64,000 nucleotides of DNA from Erodium maritimum. Its lineage: Eukaryota; Streptophyta; Magnoliopsida; Geraniales; Geraniaceae. Below, in pieces: positions 1 to 13,400 of the stretch (its first letter is position 1; every line of letters begins with the position of its first letter). Below the pieces are notes generated by a model that saw only the letters and a program-made list of their open reading frames with translations, made no database searches and was not told the origin of the DNA. The DNA lies in NCBI GenBank assembly GCA_963921825.1, contig OY997591.1, positions 19,649,515 through 19,713,514 on the forward strand, given 5' to 3'. A program made the translations under genes and the position numbers.

Positions 1-740
1 AGAGAAGGTCGAGTCGTCGTTGTCGGGATATCAGGCCATAGGAGGGGCTGGTCGCAGCCGACCTCCAACAACGGCAGATGAGGCCAGGGGAAAGGAAACA
101 ACCGTGGAAGTAGCTGTGGCAGGGGCTGGCGAGCCTAATAAGGAGATCTTGCCAGCACAATAGCGAGGGGATTACAAACCGACGTTGAAGGGGCACAGTA
201 AGTGGAGCGTGACGGAGGACTTTGAACGGTGGAGGAGCTAAGGCGGAGGGACGACCGGATCTAGCTTGAGGAGCATGGTTGAGGAGGGGCTAGGGGTTGC
301 AGCGACGGTATGACAAATCGCCAGATAAGGGGCTTTGTGGACGGAAAGGGACACCGCGGGAGAGCTGGCCTGACCTGTCGGAATGGAGAGACAAGGATCT
401 CCGGTATCCGTGAGCTCCGACAAGCACCTAAGGATCAAGAGAGAGCATAAAATGGTAAGAAAGAAGAAGAGAGTCCGAAGGAGGGAGGTCCAACAAACAA
501 CTGCCACGGTCGAAGCCATGGTTGCCACAGGGGACAGCGGCGAGGTAAAGATGAAGCACAATAGGTTTTGCAGAGAGAGGATGTTCGTATTCAAAGGGAG
601 AGAACGGTTTATGCTTGACTTATTTGCATCAAAATTTACTCAAGGCAAGAAAGTGAATATTTTTTTCGAAAGAAACTCTCACCTTCCACGCCTTCATGAA
701 TATACCAAATACAAAGGAAGAGAATTGGAAAAGTTATAAT
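1..740. other. Unassigned repeat-like segment at the left window edge
   Basis: No gene is recognised here. Both strands have an open frame of about 118 codons (plus 383-739, minus 594-238), and neither product resembles a family I know. The minus strand from about 590 reads CTCTCTCTGCAAAACC and then a Ser/Pro/Leu-rich frame. This recalls the start of the short LINE-like elements at 42.2 and 46.7 kb (CTCTCTCGCAA...), so a decayed LINE 5' end is possible. The resemblance is short and the segment is cut by the window edge. Confidence 0.25.
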
Positions 741-1462
741 CACTCCAGACAGAAGCTCCAAGAGAGCTCAAAACCTTGTGAGAGAAGGTAAGTGACTGAA
801 ACTACAAAAGACACACAGGGCAACACCATATAGCAGCACACCATAACGTAGGACAACAAGGTTACGTCACTGAAGATAAGAGTTTTGTTACACCTTTATG
901 CGCGCCATTCAAGCAACACAATTAATGACAATGATTGTACACGAAAAACAAAGACACTACTGTAATATCTACAAATATTCAAGTACTTAGCCAAAATGGT
1001 TCAAGTGTAGAAGGTTGATGAAAAATAACAAATGAAAGCAAAGAAAGTAATTGACGACCTATGCTGAACAAATTAGAACATATTAGATAAGGCAAGCCAT
1101 GAACAGAGTCAGTGGCTGATATTGAAAAACGGTAATCTATAAGTAAATAAATAAAAAACAAATGTTGTGATTCTAGCATCACTATGCACACCTGGTACTA
1201 TGCCTGAGCCAGCGGCTAAACTACAACAAAACTACAACAAATAATCAGGTCTTGACCAGCATCTAATTTGCATACTTGGAAACGAAGGCACGTGTTAGTG
1301 CTAATGCCAGAGGCCTCATTATTATGAGGCATTGAAACAGTATCCTCACTTATTCCTTACCTACATATGCTTCTAGAACAGTCTAAATCCACGTGATATA
1401 CGAGCTTTCCATGTATGGAATGAGCCATTTCCCTAGCAAAAGGTTATGGAAAGTTTGTGATA
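741..1462. other. Region downstream of ISA3, no gene seen
   Basis: This AT-rich stretch of about 720 bases has no convincing open frame. The part just below 1463 must include the ISA3 3' UTR, because that gene runs on the minus strand and stops at 1463. I could not fix a polyadenylation site with confidence. Confidence 0.4.
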
Positions 1463-4400
1463 TCACAACTTGGCTTCAAGCATTATGGATGAGAAGGAAG
1501 CCACTTCATACGTGCTTCCAATGCCCGGGATGCCTTCTGGGGTAAAGTCATCAGGTGACCCAAGATTTGTGTCCGCCTGCAACCCAACAAAAATCTTTGT
1601 TTAAAAAATAGTCATTAGGTGATTTGATCTCTGTTTAAGTAGAATTCATGCAGATAAACAATGAGCTTAAGAAGAAAAACTTCACACAGGAGAGTCAGAA
1701 ACAACTAACCACTCGAAACCAGCGCCTCTGTTGTGGTGGTGGGGGTATTGCAACTTTCACGGCAAAGTCATGAGCATTAAAGGCTAAATAGATATTACTG
1801 TTATTGTCCTGACCGTGAAGCCTGCAAACAAAAATTAAAATATAGTAACTCAACAAGGATGTCCTCTATACTGCCCAGAGCTAGGGAGCTAAACCTTGTT
1901 CACTGTCTCGAGTCATCTACTATCCATCATCTTCTATAGCATAATGGTTTCAAGACCAATATGAAACTCAGTTCAAATACCATCCTAAGCTCACCAAGGA
2001 AAAATATAAAGAAAAAAACTATTCCTCTTGTTCCACCATACGTGATTACCAAAGATTAAGGTTTTGTAGATTTAGTTTTCCAGTTTCCCATCGTGTCCTC
2101 AAAAGAAATCATTGCATGGCATGCTAAATTGTTCATGAGTTACTAAGAAGCCATGGTCCACTAATGATAAATGCATAACTTACGTAAAAGCAAGGAATCT
2201 GCTATCGTAATTGTCCCAGTTGTCCTCATGCCAAGTTACATCATTCTGCATAAATGAAAAGTGAAACATGAGAATTGCAAAAGCCAAATACTGGAAAATT
2301 TCAAGGGATAATTTCATAAAACCACGATATATTTAAAAGTGACTTATACTACAATAGTCATGAACTTTTAAGCTTAAACGTCTCTAACCCTATTAAATTT
2401 GATGCCAAATGTGTAAATTACCCCTGCATAATAAACATAAACATTAAACTTAGAGTTAATGACACCTAGATACACCTATAGTGTTAGGTTTAACACTTAG
2501 ATAAACCTAAAATATTTTTGACTTAGTAGCTACCATAAGTTTCACAAATTATCACAGTTCCTTTTCCATTAGATTTTGGATAGAAAATATGAACATGTGC
2601 TTGTCACATGCTTGAGAAAACAAAGAATGACAAAATGTCCCTCAACCCTAAAACCAAACTCTAACACTCAACCTATTATGAACTTCAATAATAGATTTAA
2701 AATCACAACACCGTGGTCATGTAAAATTAATGAATTGTACATTGCATGTTTATAAAATTAACCAATTTGTCAAAAAATAAAAAGAAGCGTGATTTAAAAA
2801 CACATAGGAAAAGAGATCCTTACTTTACTGAGAAAGCTCTCACGAGCAAATACTTTATGTGTCTGCCGGAACTTTATTGCCTCGGAGAAAAATCTGAACA
2901 GATTAGGCTTCCTTGCATCCAACTATGTTAACAAAAGGTCATGCAACTAGTCATCATCTGACTGACATTGTCAGATAAATTAAAAGGGCATCTCTAGTCA
3001 CTTTGGACTGCTTTTGCTTCTCAGAGGAAAACATGCAGAATGAAAAACCTTACTTGTTTCCACTGGAAATTATTAATAGCAGTATCATGCCCATAACTGT
3101 TGTTATTTCCAAAGCGTGTATGTCCATATTCATCTCCCATCAGCATCATTGGAGTTCCCTGGTTAGATAAAACCAACAATTATTAATAGAAAATAAGGCT
3201 AAGCTTAGATTTTGTTGTATAAGGAAAACAACTTGCAACACTAAATGCTTTTGAAAGAATTGTTTATGCTAGAATGTGAACATAAAAATATTTTGGAAGA
3301 AAAATGTTTCCATTTGCAGAAGTTACTTCTACAGACAACTATCTTTAAGGATAATCTGACAGAATATTTCCCATTGACTAGTTGTTCTTATGAACCAGGT
3401 ACCCAAAGATTTGAAAAGTCTTGAGGATTTCTGAAGACAGGTGAGGTGGCGGGCAACAAAAGGTTAGCAAACTACAAAGTTATTATTTTCTATTGATGAA
3501 AAATAGCAACTTAAGTTGGTATCAGAATGATCAAGGGGCTGATAAAAAAAAGAATGATCTAGTTAGGAGAATTCAAAATGAAGGTGAATAATTAACAAAA
3601 CCAATACAAATATATAAAAACGTGTATGCTACGAAATGAGATAAACTTGGAATAATTCCAAATCATGCAACTCACAATGATCGGTAAAATGAACATTATT
3701 AGAAATTTGGGATAATTGTCAAAACATGCACTTATGTTTCGTCCACAAACGAAATAGTGCACAATGTTTCGTCCACGTCGTCTGGCTACCCTTATGAATC
3801 GTCCACGCACTTCTGTCAGTAAAATAAACAGAATATTCGAATCTGTAGCCTCACGTGCTATCATGTGCTTGTGTCTGAAATTTTTTTTGGACGAAATTGC
3901 CCTAACAATCCTCAGCCACTCATTTTTTTGGACGAAATTCTTATTTTTGAATTTCAAACCAAAAGGGCAAAATTGTCAATTCAGGTTCTGTTGTTACACT
4001 TTTCTAACAGAAGTGCGTGGACGATTCATAAGGGTAGCCAGACGACGTGGACAAAACATTGTGCACTATTCGTTTGTGGACGAAACATAAGTGCATGTTT
4101 TGACAATTATCCCTAGAAATTTTATTAACACAAGTATATGATAAAACAGTAATATGGATGCCCAAAATATATGTTTCAGAACCTGAGATATCATTAACGC
4201 CAAATGGAAATTCTTCATCTGTCGGGAGCGCAGAGCTTTTACATTAGAATCATCAGTTTCTCCTGTTCAATACAAACATAGAAGTTGGAAAAACTTGCAT
4301 TTCTGAAGACAAAGCACTCATAAATTCTTTACAGGTAATTGAGCAAAGCCCTGAGTAAAGAGCTTTCCCTAGATTCAGGCCACTAGTTCCTCGATTTAAG

Positions 4401-7400
4401 AGCTCCAGCACCCATCCAACACAAACATGGGGAAGGAAAAGGACAGAAGAGAAAAGGAATATACACGAAACAAGCCGTCTGAAATAAAACATCACGGACG
4501 CTAATGATTTCATTCTCTAATGAGTACATTAGGTCATCCCCGGGCGCTAATGGTTTCATTCTGAAGTTTTTCGAATACTCAATGGTAAAAATAATATCAA
4601 CAAGTAACCAGCAAGACTTTCACCCCACCTTCAAATCCACAATTCCAGCTAAAATTATCATTGCATCCATCATTGCCACCTTCTCCATTAGCTTCATTAT
4701 GCTATTACACGTTACAAAAGTTAATAAAAGCAAGCATAGGAAGTCAATCAAATTATAAAATAACAACTTGAAAATTTTATTACCTTGATGTTGTATGAAA
4801 CAAGATCATATAAAGTGAACCCGTCATGTGCAATGACAAAATTAATGCTATGATAAGGCTTGCGTTTATTCACCTAAAAAATGAACAGGAACTGTGAGCA
4901 AATACATCCATCTGTAGAGAACTCCAGTACTAACATATTTCTTCCAAATGTTGTGGTCAAATCCATCAAAGCTATTTTCTGTTATAATGAAAGCTATGGC
5001 CAATGCCTCAATTTGTTGGATGTAATGAAGCTGAAAGGAATCACTATTTTAAGGCCTCACTCCATTATTGTGTTTACTGGAGCCAAACTAATATCGAATT
5101 GCATTACATCCTCCCCCACTGGAATGACACACCATTACAGCTAGACTACTATTTTTACCAACTATATTCAAGATAGTCATCCCATCCTCCGCGACTGCAA
5201 AATTCTTTTTTCACACTGAACTTCATACATTTCAAGTATGCAAACATCAACAGTTTTTCAAATATATTTTGTTTCTTATTGGATATTGCTGTGACAGTTT
5301 CAAATTCAAACAACAAATTTGTATTAGTCAGTTTAGTGAGAGATATATAAGCCAATACTTCAACCCAAAAGCTTAAGTTATTTTGTTAAGGGTCCAACTA
5401 GTAGTATATCAAGTGGTCACAAACTCCACATTCTTTCAATTGCAGACACTTAACCACTCCCCTCAGGTGCAGGTCGTACCATCTAAAGTGACTCGAACGT
5501 GGACTAAAAATATATGATAGTGAGAAAACAAAAACGGGTCAATCTCCTAACATAAAAATACCATGTTAAACTTAATCCAAAGCCAAAGCTTAAACTATTA
5601 GGCAGATGACCAGCTAGTATACCAAATAGTCACTAAATCCACACTTCTTTAAATGTGGGACACTTTAAACATGTTAAATCATGAGATATACAAAAGGAAA
5701 CTGACCAAAATTGTTGGATTATGAGGATATACAGTATAGAGCCCGTCTCATTCCGCAGAGTTTAGAGTTGAGATTCATATATCGGGGCAGCCTCTACAGT
5801 AAAAAGGTCCAGCCTTAATAGTTGGTTTGACTCTTCCCTCTATATGTAACTTTTTCTGTTTTTATTGGATGTGAGATTTTGTATTTCAGCACTCTCCTCA
5901 TGTGTAGGTGTGGGGTGCATTGTTATAGCCATAACAGGAAACACATCTGTAGATCAACCAAAGGCCACAAGGGGAGGTGGCAAACGGATGGGACTTAATA
6001 CTTCAGCACATTCCAATGTTGACCAATCATGAGTACAATGACCTTACCGCCCATGATTGGACTTGAAAAACTCATTCAATTCCACATGGTAAACATACTT
6101 CCAACCAAGAAGCGTAACCTACCAGGTGAAAGGCTACAACTAGTATATAAAGTGGTCACAAAATACATATTCTTTTATTGTAGTACACTTCAAAGTCTCT
6201 CCAGCAGAAGCCGAGAAACACAAAAATCATGGCACAGAAAACAAGAATATATGAACATGGAGTAAGCACACACATGTCGCATGCCAAATATCCAACCAAA
6301 CTATAGTACTACGTTAAATGAACTCAAACCCAGAAGCTTCAGCCATTAGAAGGAGAGCCCAGCTAATATATCAAGTAGTCACCTAAATCCATGTAATATC
6401 AATGTGAGGCACCTCAATAGATGCTAATCCTATTGTTCCACAAACATCAATAATGTAGAATTATGGTCTAAAAAGAAACAGAAATGTATATGAGTAGTCA
6501 AGAATCATTGTGCAATCATAATTTTCATGTATTTGATGATTTGAAGCTTACATTAAATAAGTCGGCAGACCCAGAAACTCGAGTTGCGAAGCTCCCCTTC
6601 ATACCAGCATCCCCCTGTATTATGTACATTTTAAGACATGATAAGAAACAGATATATTGACATTTGACAGTAAGTTGACGACTTCTTGTGTCAATACAGA
6701 ATATGAAAAAGATACAACAAGATAATACAAGAGAAAGGTAAGTTGTCCAGCAGAGAAGCAAATAATAAAGATGTGACGATAAAAGAGAATCCAAGAATCA
6801 ATTAAACTAATAAGGAAATCATGAATACCAACTACATGGTATAGAATGCCAGCAGCATAAGAACTACAAAAAGTTTCAGGAGACAGACTGTAAAATTAAC
6901 AAGAACATACTCAATATAGACTATCAACAAGAACATACTCAATATAGACTATTTCTTTCTATAGCATCACCTTTATATATCTTCTTATGTCATCACGATA
7001 CTTTCCATTCCACTCCGCCCACCTACATTGGAGAAAAATAAATAATAAAGGTAAGGTTCCAAAATATCAACACTTCAGTGGTTGCACAACCAGCATGACC
7101 TAACTGAACAAACACATTCACACACAACTTGAAAATTTTCGAAGTAAGAAGGGGATCTTTTTGTCTTAGGGAAAATACGTGCGTGATAACCAAGTTGCCC
7201 TTTATGTTGTCTCATATCCTGTGATTCATGAACGAACAAAGCATATTGTAATCGACTGCCACTTCGTCCGAGAAAAGCTTACGCAAAACTTAATATCCAT
7301 TGCATAAGTGAAAACCAGAGATCTATTTGAAGATATCTTCACCAAGGCACTACTAGGGACTTAAATTTATTACCTTTCTAACAAGCTTAAGGGGCAATGT

Positions 7401-10400
7401 AATAAATAAAGTAGATAAGTGGTTGTAATAAATAAGGTAGAGAGTTGATGGGAGATATTGCTCATTAAGAAGGTAGTGGCTTCATCCACATTTTGTATAA
7501 ATAAGATTCCATTGTACAGATTTAACGTTAAGGAATGAAGCTTAATTCCACATGTACATTGTCAGCAACACCGTATTGGTGGAACTTCGACGGTCAACCC
7601 ATGAAATCTGACCTATCTGAGGGTTGCATGTATAGGACTCTCGGCAAGTGGATGATTCTGCAGCAACCTACAGAGGTTGGGCCGGTGGAGGTGGAGTGAC
7701 GAGGATTGGGAAAGAGGCTTGGGCTAACAATTTAATCATAGAACCCGGAGATGGAGGATGACCCATTAAAGTTGGCCTGGGATTCAAGAATCTTGTTGAG
7801 AAAAACTTGATAAAGGGTCGAAAGGTAATAGAGATTCTTTGATGTCGTAAACCTCAACTGTCTTAACAGATAGTTCATCTGGAAATTGCTTGGTAACATT
7901 ACTGTTGTACTGTACTCATGCTCCGCCTTCCACAAAATGATCCTCTTGTAGAGAGCGACCAAGCTACCCGACAACTAGAAGACGATAAATACTTGGCTTA
8001 GGCCGGGCAGCTAACATCCAACTAAGAGCTCCAAAACCCATTAAATTTAAAACTTATAATTAAAAGGGAACCAAAAGCAGTGTATCAAGCAAGTATTAGC
8101 TTTATTTTTTATTGACTATATCAAGTGTACCAAAACTATTATGCTCAAGACCATTCTTATGTAGAAGGAAAGGAGCACCAATCGCTTTTTTCTCTCTGAC
8201 AGCACTTTTTAAGATTTGTGTATCAAATATATACTCAAGACCGCCCTTATGTAGAAATGAATTTAAATACCACTCGACTTCAACCATGAGAAATGACCAA
8301 CAAGGGCTACATAGAGATAGGCCCAACATGAATAGAAAGTGGAGCAATAAGGTGTCACTCACCGTCGTAGGGATTTAAACCTAGGCCTCTAAGACCCAAG
8401 TTCAACTACTCGATCAGTTGGACAAACACGTTTTGGTCAAGTGTTAGTTACACATTCTCAGTACAACAGCATCAATGAACAACAATAACATTAGCATTCA
8501 AATATATGGTAATAAGCACATTACCGATCCCAGTTTGGGAAACTTCCAACAAGATAAAGGCCTCCACAATCCCATGGTTCTGCAATAACTTTACACCTTG
8601 ACAGAGTATCATCTTTGGCAATTGCCTGGTTCATTAAACAATGATAAAATTAAAAACCACAAAGAACACTTCTCTCTGTAGAGTGGTGTTCTCTATCAAA
8701 CTAAAGGCACTCCTCCATAACTTCAAACACATATGATATACCTATAAACTTATGAGATGTAATTCATTAGACTAAACTATGCTTGTAAAACTAAAAAATA
8801 ATCGAAAATTGTCCTTGTACGGATAATTTTTTTTAAAATAACGAGGGAAAGACCACAAAAAAAATAGTAGAAGCTCGTAGAGAAGCAGGAGGCGGACGCG
8901 GGCCATGAATCCAATCAATCAATATCGGTCTGGACGCAGGCCAATGTCGAGATCTGGCCAACTAATCAAAGCCAGATTCAGCCAAACCCAGCTGGAAAAT
9001 TGAAACCAAAAATTCGACCAAACTTCGACCCAGCCAGCATCTTCTTTGATGAATCAATGCATCTCTCCAGTAAGCAATTGTCGGCACCTGGGACAGAGTA
9101 CCTGAACTTGAAACAGCGTCTTCGTCGGCGCCATTGGAGATGGAGGGAACAAGTGTGTACGCCCGGCCATCCATGCGTCTTCTGTGGTGGCCTGTAGAGT
9201 CCGCTTGACGGGAGGGAGCGATGAAGACATCGTCCTCTCCATCCCTTTTTTTAATAAATTTTAAATTTATATTCAAATTACTTCAGATTTTCAAAGCAAT
9301 TCAAGGTCAAAACAATAATTTTAACACAATTCAAAATTTTCAAAAGAGCTATTTATATTATCCATTTAAGGCTAATTCAAAAGGTTAATAAAATTAATAG
9401 GGATAATTGTCAAAACATGCACTAAAGTTTCGTCCACAAATGAAATAGTGCACAATGTTTCGTCCACGTTGTGTGGCTACCCTAAAGTTTCGTCCACAAA
9501 ATGAAATAGTGCACAACGTTTCGTCCACGCTGTGTGGCTACCCTAAAGTTTCGTCCACAAATGAAATAGTGCACAACGTTTCGCCCACGTTGTGTGGCTA
9601 CCCTAAAGTAATTTGCTGATTTAGGTTTCATAAGTAATTTTACTAACAAATATTCGTGGACGAAACTTTAGGGTAGCCACACAACGTGGACGAAACATTG
9701 TGCACTATTTCATTTGTGGACGAAACTTTAGTGCATGTTTTGACCATTATCCCAAATTAATATTAATAGGATTGAGTGATTTTTTTATAAATTAATTCAG
9801 ATTGTTTAATATTTTTCTAATTTACTTATTCAAATTTTAAGAAATCAAATCTAAAATTTGAATTAAGATTAAAATTTAATTTCAAATCTTATTTTACAAT
9901 TTTAGTGTTTTATATTAAATTAATTATCATTCAAAGGTATTATTTTTGAAATTTGAAAGTGATGTTAAGGTGCTTTGGTTTTTTTTAAGCTATGCGGATA
10001 ATGTTCTCATTTTACAGCACAAACTGTCAGAATTTAATAAAAGATCATGCACCATTGAGCAGTTTTTCTTCCATGCCAGCATGTTTTAGCAATTCCCACA
10101 TTAGATAAACATTTTCCCTGCTATCTCAATAGCATGTAACTTACCCTAATAAGTGGTGGAGCATTGAGTGGAGAACCATCTGTTCCTCGACAAAGAACGC
10201 TGGCAAGATCGAACCGAAAACCATCCACATGATATTCCTCAACCCTGTTGAACAGAGGGAAATAAAAAATTATGTGTGGAATAAAAAAAGATAATTGAAG
10301 ACAAGAATTATCAAGTATTAGTGCATTTTTTGCGTAAACATATTTGTTATTATAATAATCATGGATGTCTCCATGTATTGCATTCATACCAGTGTCTTAA

Positions 10401-13400
10401 GCTGTCAAGGATGAGTTCCTTGACTACAGGGTGGTTGCAGTTTAAAGTGTTTCCTGGAAATGAGAAATAACTTAGCATACTTGAAGAACTCTTAAAATCA
10501 AATAACAATTATTCTGTACGTTTTTCACCACCAGAACAAATTTAGAAGATATGCCTACCATGATCATAGGACAAACGTCATGTGAAAAAAGGAACTCAAG
10601 ACCATATGAGTATCAGCTTAAAGCATAAGAAGTATCTTATGATACTTCTTCAGTAAACTGTAAATCACCGATAGTGTTGTTACAGTTGACAAGGTCATTA
10701 GTAAAACTATGGAAATGAAGTTATTTTCCTGACTTTTCAACGGTATGTAAGATGTGGTATACACATGATTTTTCAATTTAATGGTTTGTGGAGATAAATA
10801 TAACAAATCAAAATAGTCCAAAATCTGAAGAATCACTCAAGTTCATTTTCATGTATAGATTATTAGAAAAGGGTAACAGAATGATTGCCAAAGGAAATTC
10901 AAAGATTACCACAGCCTGAGAAGTTCAACAACTGGCCTTTGTTGTTAGGATCCACCATGTAATAAACCTGCAGATGATTTGCAGGACATAAAATTTCAGA
11001 ACAAGTAATTATGTAATTTCAAATCTGTTGAAATTTTAAAACAACAGATTTTCCACCTTCAGAGCTATTTATATATTCATGAAACTAGAAGTTTACCAGA
11101 GTAATAGCATGTAATCAGTTTATAAGCTTTTATTCTATCAGGACACGTGGAAATTCTTTACACTTACATGGTAGTAAGTTTTAATAATGAGTAATGGAAT
11201 GTGAAATCACCTTTTTTTTTAACAGAGAGAAATACAGGGAAATCCAACTTTAGCCTAATCAAAATCACCACCCACACATGCTCCCAAGCAAGTGTACCCA
11301 CTGAAATTCGAACCTGTGACCTCAAGAAGAGGTGAGAAAGTGTGAAATTACCTTATTATCTATACCACGAAATGAAGTGGTATAAGGGTGGCCATCATCA
11401 GCCTCATTAGTATGATTATATACAACATCCAAGATAACCTGCAGATGATAAAAGCATTAAAAATAAAAGAACATGTATTTTAGATATCCAATCAATAAAC
11501 TATAACAAACCAATTTTAGATTTCCAATCAATAAACTATAACAAACCAAAGAAAATATGTAGTATCGAAATCTGAGAAGAAGAAGGATATGTTCACCTCT
11601 ATCCCAGCATTATGTAATGCTTTAACCATTTCCTTAAACTCCAGGGAAGCATTCAGAGGCCCTCCACCAGCACTAGCATAGCGAGTCATAGGAGCAAAGA
11701 AATTTATAGTCGAGTAACCCCACGTGTTAATCTTCAAGATTCATGAGCCCAAGAACACACATTGTTGAACCAAGACAACGAGTTGAGAGTTAGGGTTTAA
11801 GATTTGTATATTAAATGATAAGTTAGTCCTTTAGCAACAAATTGTGAAGGACATATCAAAAGTGAAACCAGAATGAAAATAAATGAATCCCATGTAATGG
11901 ATTAGAACTTCACTAAACTATAGTTCATTCAAATCAGTTTTTCAAAAACAAAAAACATTCAAATCAGAAAATCAAAACACTATACGTTACTAGGTAAAAT
12001 AATGCTTAGACCTTGAAGGGGAGAAAATAAGATTAACCTTTTTTCACCTAAGATTTATCAATTTACCATGTAAAGCATAGAGGGAGAGATTTGTATTACC
12101 ATGTGATCTCTAGGATTTGAGCGCCTTTGAAACTCAAACTCATCAAACTCAAAAACAGGCAGCAACTCCACCGCATTGATACCAAGCTCTAGAAGGTGTG
12201 GGATCTTTAAATGAAAAAAAAACTTATAAGCAATATATAATTTAGAGATATAACCATATAGCCTCAATTGTCTATAAACAAGACATACCAGTATCACAGA
12301 GTAATTGTAACATGTATTTACAAAAGATAACATTAAAGAAAAAGATGACACAGGCACCTAACAGTTACGCTCACACCAAGAATTGTTTTCTTCCTCAACT
12401 TATTGGGCTACAGTATGCCCGTTTGACTATATCATTGGAGGAGATACGCATTCACTATTACTCATTGTTATTATAAATCTGTTTAGCACATGTAAATTAT
12501 AACTTCTCAACCTTCTAGGGATCTTTACAAGCTTCAATATTCTGGGATACCTTAAAACAAATGCTCCAGATTATTACAGATTTAAAATGAATCTTACGTC
12601 TAGTGTTCTTTAAATGTTGAGTTTTTCTTAATGTGTCCAAGGCCCTGATCATTTTAGGTTAGGGGGGTCTGAACACTTCACTTCAAATGTGGAGTTAAGT
12701 GGTGGAATAAAAAATTCTTCTACAAATTTTAGATTCGGAAATAATCTAAACCTAGTGCAGCCTTCTGCAGTTTCATTCCATCTATAAAAAAAATTATTTA
12801 AAAAAAAACTACATGATTCAGCAATTCAAGACATTCTGAAGTCTAATATACAACTGATACAAAGTTACAATCAGTACTTAGAATTTGTTCAGATCAACCC
12901 AACATGCTTTCACCTTCTCAATTACACCCAAGTAGCTTCCACGTATCTTTGGATCCAGCCCACTAGAGTCATCAGCTGTAAATGCGCGGACATTCATTTC
13001 ATATATAACAAGATCTTTCTGCAAACACAAGTACGAACATTCACATACCAAGATGTATAAAATGTGAAAGAGTAACACTGAGAAACAGCATGGTTCACTA
13101 AAAAAAAGAAACAGAGTCGGGTAAATTATGTACTGACGACATACGATTCATTAAAATAAGAGAAAGTACAGAGAGGAGATATTGGAGAGTGATTTCCAAA
13201 TTTTATGCATCGGGGCAACTTTCAAAATAACAATTTATTCAGCTTATGGAAGAAGTACTGAACAGCTTAATAACCTCTTGTATGTTAGGCAACTTGTAGT
13301 TGTCACCCCAATCGAAAGGTGAGGCATCAAAATCAAAAGTTCCAAGAAATTTGGACAACTTATTGGTGGCATCTCCAAAATATCGGCGACCTTCAATTAG

